From the NCBI GenBank assembly GCA_016880505.1, contig JAEHDI010000107.1, forward strand, positions 1-7,859: a stretch of DNA of 7,859 bases, in the 5' to 3' direction. This document shows, piece after piece, positions 7,115-7,859 of the stretch. This DNA is from Bryobacterales bacterium. GTDB lineage: Bacteria; Acidobacteriota; Terriglobia; Bryobacterales; Bryobacteraceae. The translations under genes were made by a program, and so were the position numbers. The notes below the pieces were generated by a model. That model was given only the letters and a program-made list of their open reading frames with translations. It was not told the DNA's origin and did not search any database. The number at the start of each line of letters is the position of its first letter. Position 1 is the stretch's first letter.

Positions 7115-7859
7115 TTACTTGATAGAGAGCATTCTGTCCAGCGGAAGAAGAGCCCGCCGCATGGTGTCCTCCGGGATTTCCACGGTAGGACGCAGGTCGA
7201 GCAGGCAGTCGCGAAGCTTCTCCAGCGTGTTGCGCTTCATGTACGGGCACTCGCTGCAATTGCACTGCTCGTTGGGAACGAAATAGTAGCTCTTCTGCGG
7301 GGCCAGCTTCTCGAGGGAGTGCCGGACGCCGCTCTCGGTCATGACGATGAACTCGGAGGCGTCGCTTTTCACGCACCAGTTGATGATGGCTGACGTCGAG
7401 CCGATGAAATCCGCCATTGCCAGCACATCCTCAGGGCATTCCGGATGCGCCGCGATCAGGGCGCCGGGATGGTCGGCCCGGGCCGCTGCCACACGACGGG
7501 ACGCGAACGTCGCATGAACCACGCACGTGCCCTGCCAGATCTTCATGTTCTCTCGGCCTGTCTGTTGCTTGACGTAGTTGCCGAGGTTTCGGTCCGGGAG
7601 GAACAGGACGGTTTTGTCCGGCGGGATCGAGTTGACGACGTCGACGGCGTTTCTGGACGTACAGAGGATGTCGCTCTCCGCCTTCACGTCTACCGACGTG
7701 TTGATGTAGCTGACGATCACGTGATCCGGATACTTCTGGCGGTAGGCCCGGATCGGTTCCACCGGGCAGGACTCCACCAGACTGCAACTCGCTTCGGGGT
7801 CGGGCACCACCACGATGCGGCTGGGGTTCAGAACTTTGGCCGTCTCGGCCATGAACCAC
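7115..7859 (-). CDS. nadA: Quinolinate synthase NadA, C-terminal ~245 residues (5' end outside window)
   Basis: NadA condenses iminoaspartate (from NadB or aspartate dehydrogenase) with dihydroxyacetone phosphate to quinolinate in the cytoplasm, using one [4Fe-4S] cluster. The frame is open to the window edge. The ATG at 7852 is internal, because the codons before it read Trp-Phe and FMAETAK is a core NadA motif usually preceded by the first cluster cysteine, which is therefore missing here. Numbering from that Met, the fragment shows YINTSVDVKA (49-58), PDRNLG (86-91), the second cluster Cys110 in GTCVVH, HPEC (136-139, His and Glu of the active site), GSTS (151-154), and the C-terminal CNCSECPYMK (197-206). 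Cys202 of CPYM is the likely third ligand. The gene ends in TAA seven bases before moaA, so the two are probably co-transcribed. The family is certain; the promoter and N-terminus cannot be seen. Confidence 0.96.
   Translation of the reverse strand, partial: WFMAETAKVLNPSRIVVVPDPEASCSLVESCPVEPIRAYRQKYPDHVIVSYINTSVDVKAESDILCTSRNAVDVVNSIPPDKTVLFLPDRNLGNYVKQQTGRENMKIWQGTCVVHATFASRRVAAARADHPGALIAAHPECPEDVLAMADFIGSTSAIINWCVKSDASEFIVMTESGVRHSLEKLAPQKSYYFVPNEQCNCSECPYMKRNTLEKLRDCLLDLRPTVEIPEDTMRRALLPLDRMLSIK

Noticed and set aside
7850..7852. ATG at 7852 as the start of nadA
   Set aside because: The motif FMAETAK begins before it, in frame, and the cysteine needed for the first cluster ligand should lie further upstream, so this Met is internal.
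1..7859. CRISPR array, tRNA, insertion sequence or phage/defence genes
   Set aside because: No regular repeats, cloverleaf sequence, transposase motifs or terminal inverted repeats were seen. The window is filled by five recognisable genes.

Overview
This window looks like one stretch of a bacterial chromosome in which every convincing gene reads on the minus strand. The DNA is GC-rich by eye, with GC-rich third positions, and it is almost fully coding. Read in the direction of transcription (high to low coordinates), five genes follow each other: nadA (quinolinate synthase, 5' part outside the window), moaA (GTP 3',8-cyclase), nadE (glutamine-dependent NAD+ synthetase), a secreted YncE-type beta-propeller/phosphoesterase fusion protein, and a glycoside hydrolase family 57 (GH57) protein whose 3' end is outside the window. 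The GC content, the YncE-phosphoesterase architecture and the long COG1449-type GH57 protein fit an Acidobacteriota-like soil bacterium (Bryobacterales/Solibacter type). That placement is inference from protein style only, because no rRNA or marker gene is present.

Layout: 7859-7115 nadA; a 7-nt gap; 7107-6106 moaA; a 73-75-nt gap with a small GC hairpin at its start and a TACAAT element near its end; 6031-4382 nadE; a 4-nt ATGA overlap; 4385-1884 the YncE/phosphoesterase; a 5-nt gap; 1878-1 GH57. The spacing suggests one transcript or translationally coupled pairs. The moaA-nadE gap is the only place inside the window with room for an internal promoter. No stretch of more than 300 bases lacks a gene, and I see no tRNA, rRNA, mobile element, CRISPR array or long repeat.

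Function: NadA and NadE catalyse an early and the final step of de novo NAD+ synthesis. MoaA starts molybdenum cofactor synthesis. NadA and MoaA are both oxygen-labile [4Fe-4S] enzymes. The last two genes are of a different kind: one exported propeller/phosphatase-like protein and one apparently cytoplasmic alpha-glucan-type enzyme. Why they sit behind nadE is unknown, and this is the least ordinary aspect of the region. I found no clear evidence of a new defence or mobile system. The window reads as a housekeeping operon with an accessory tail.
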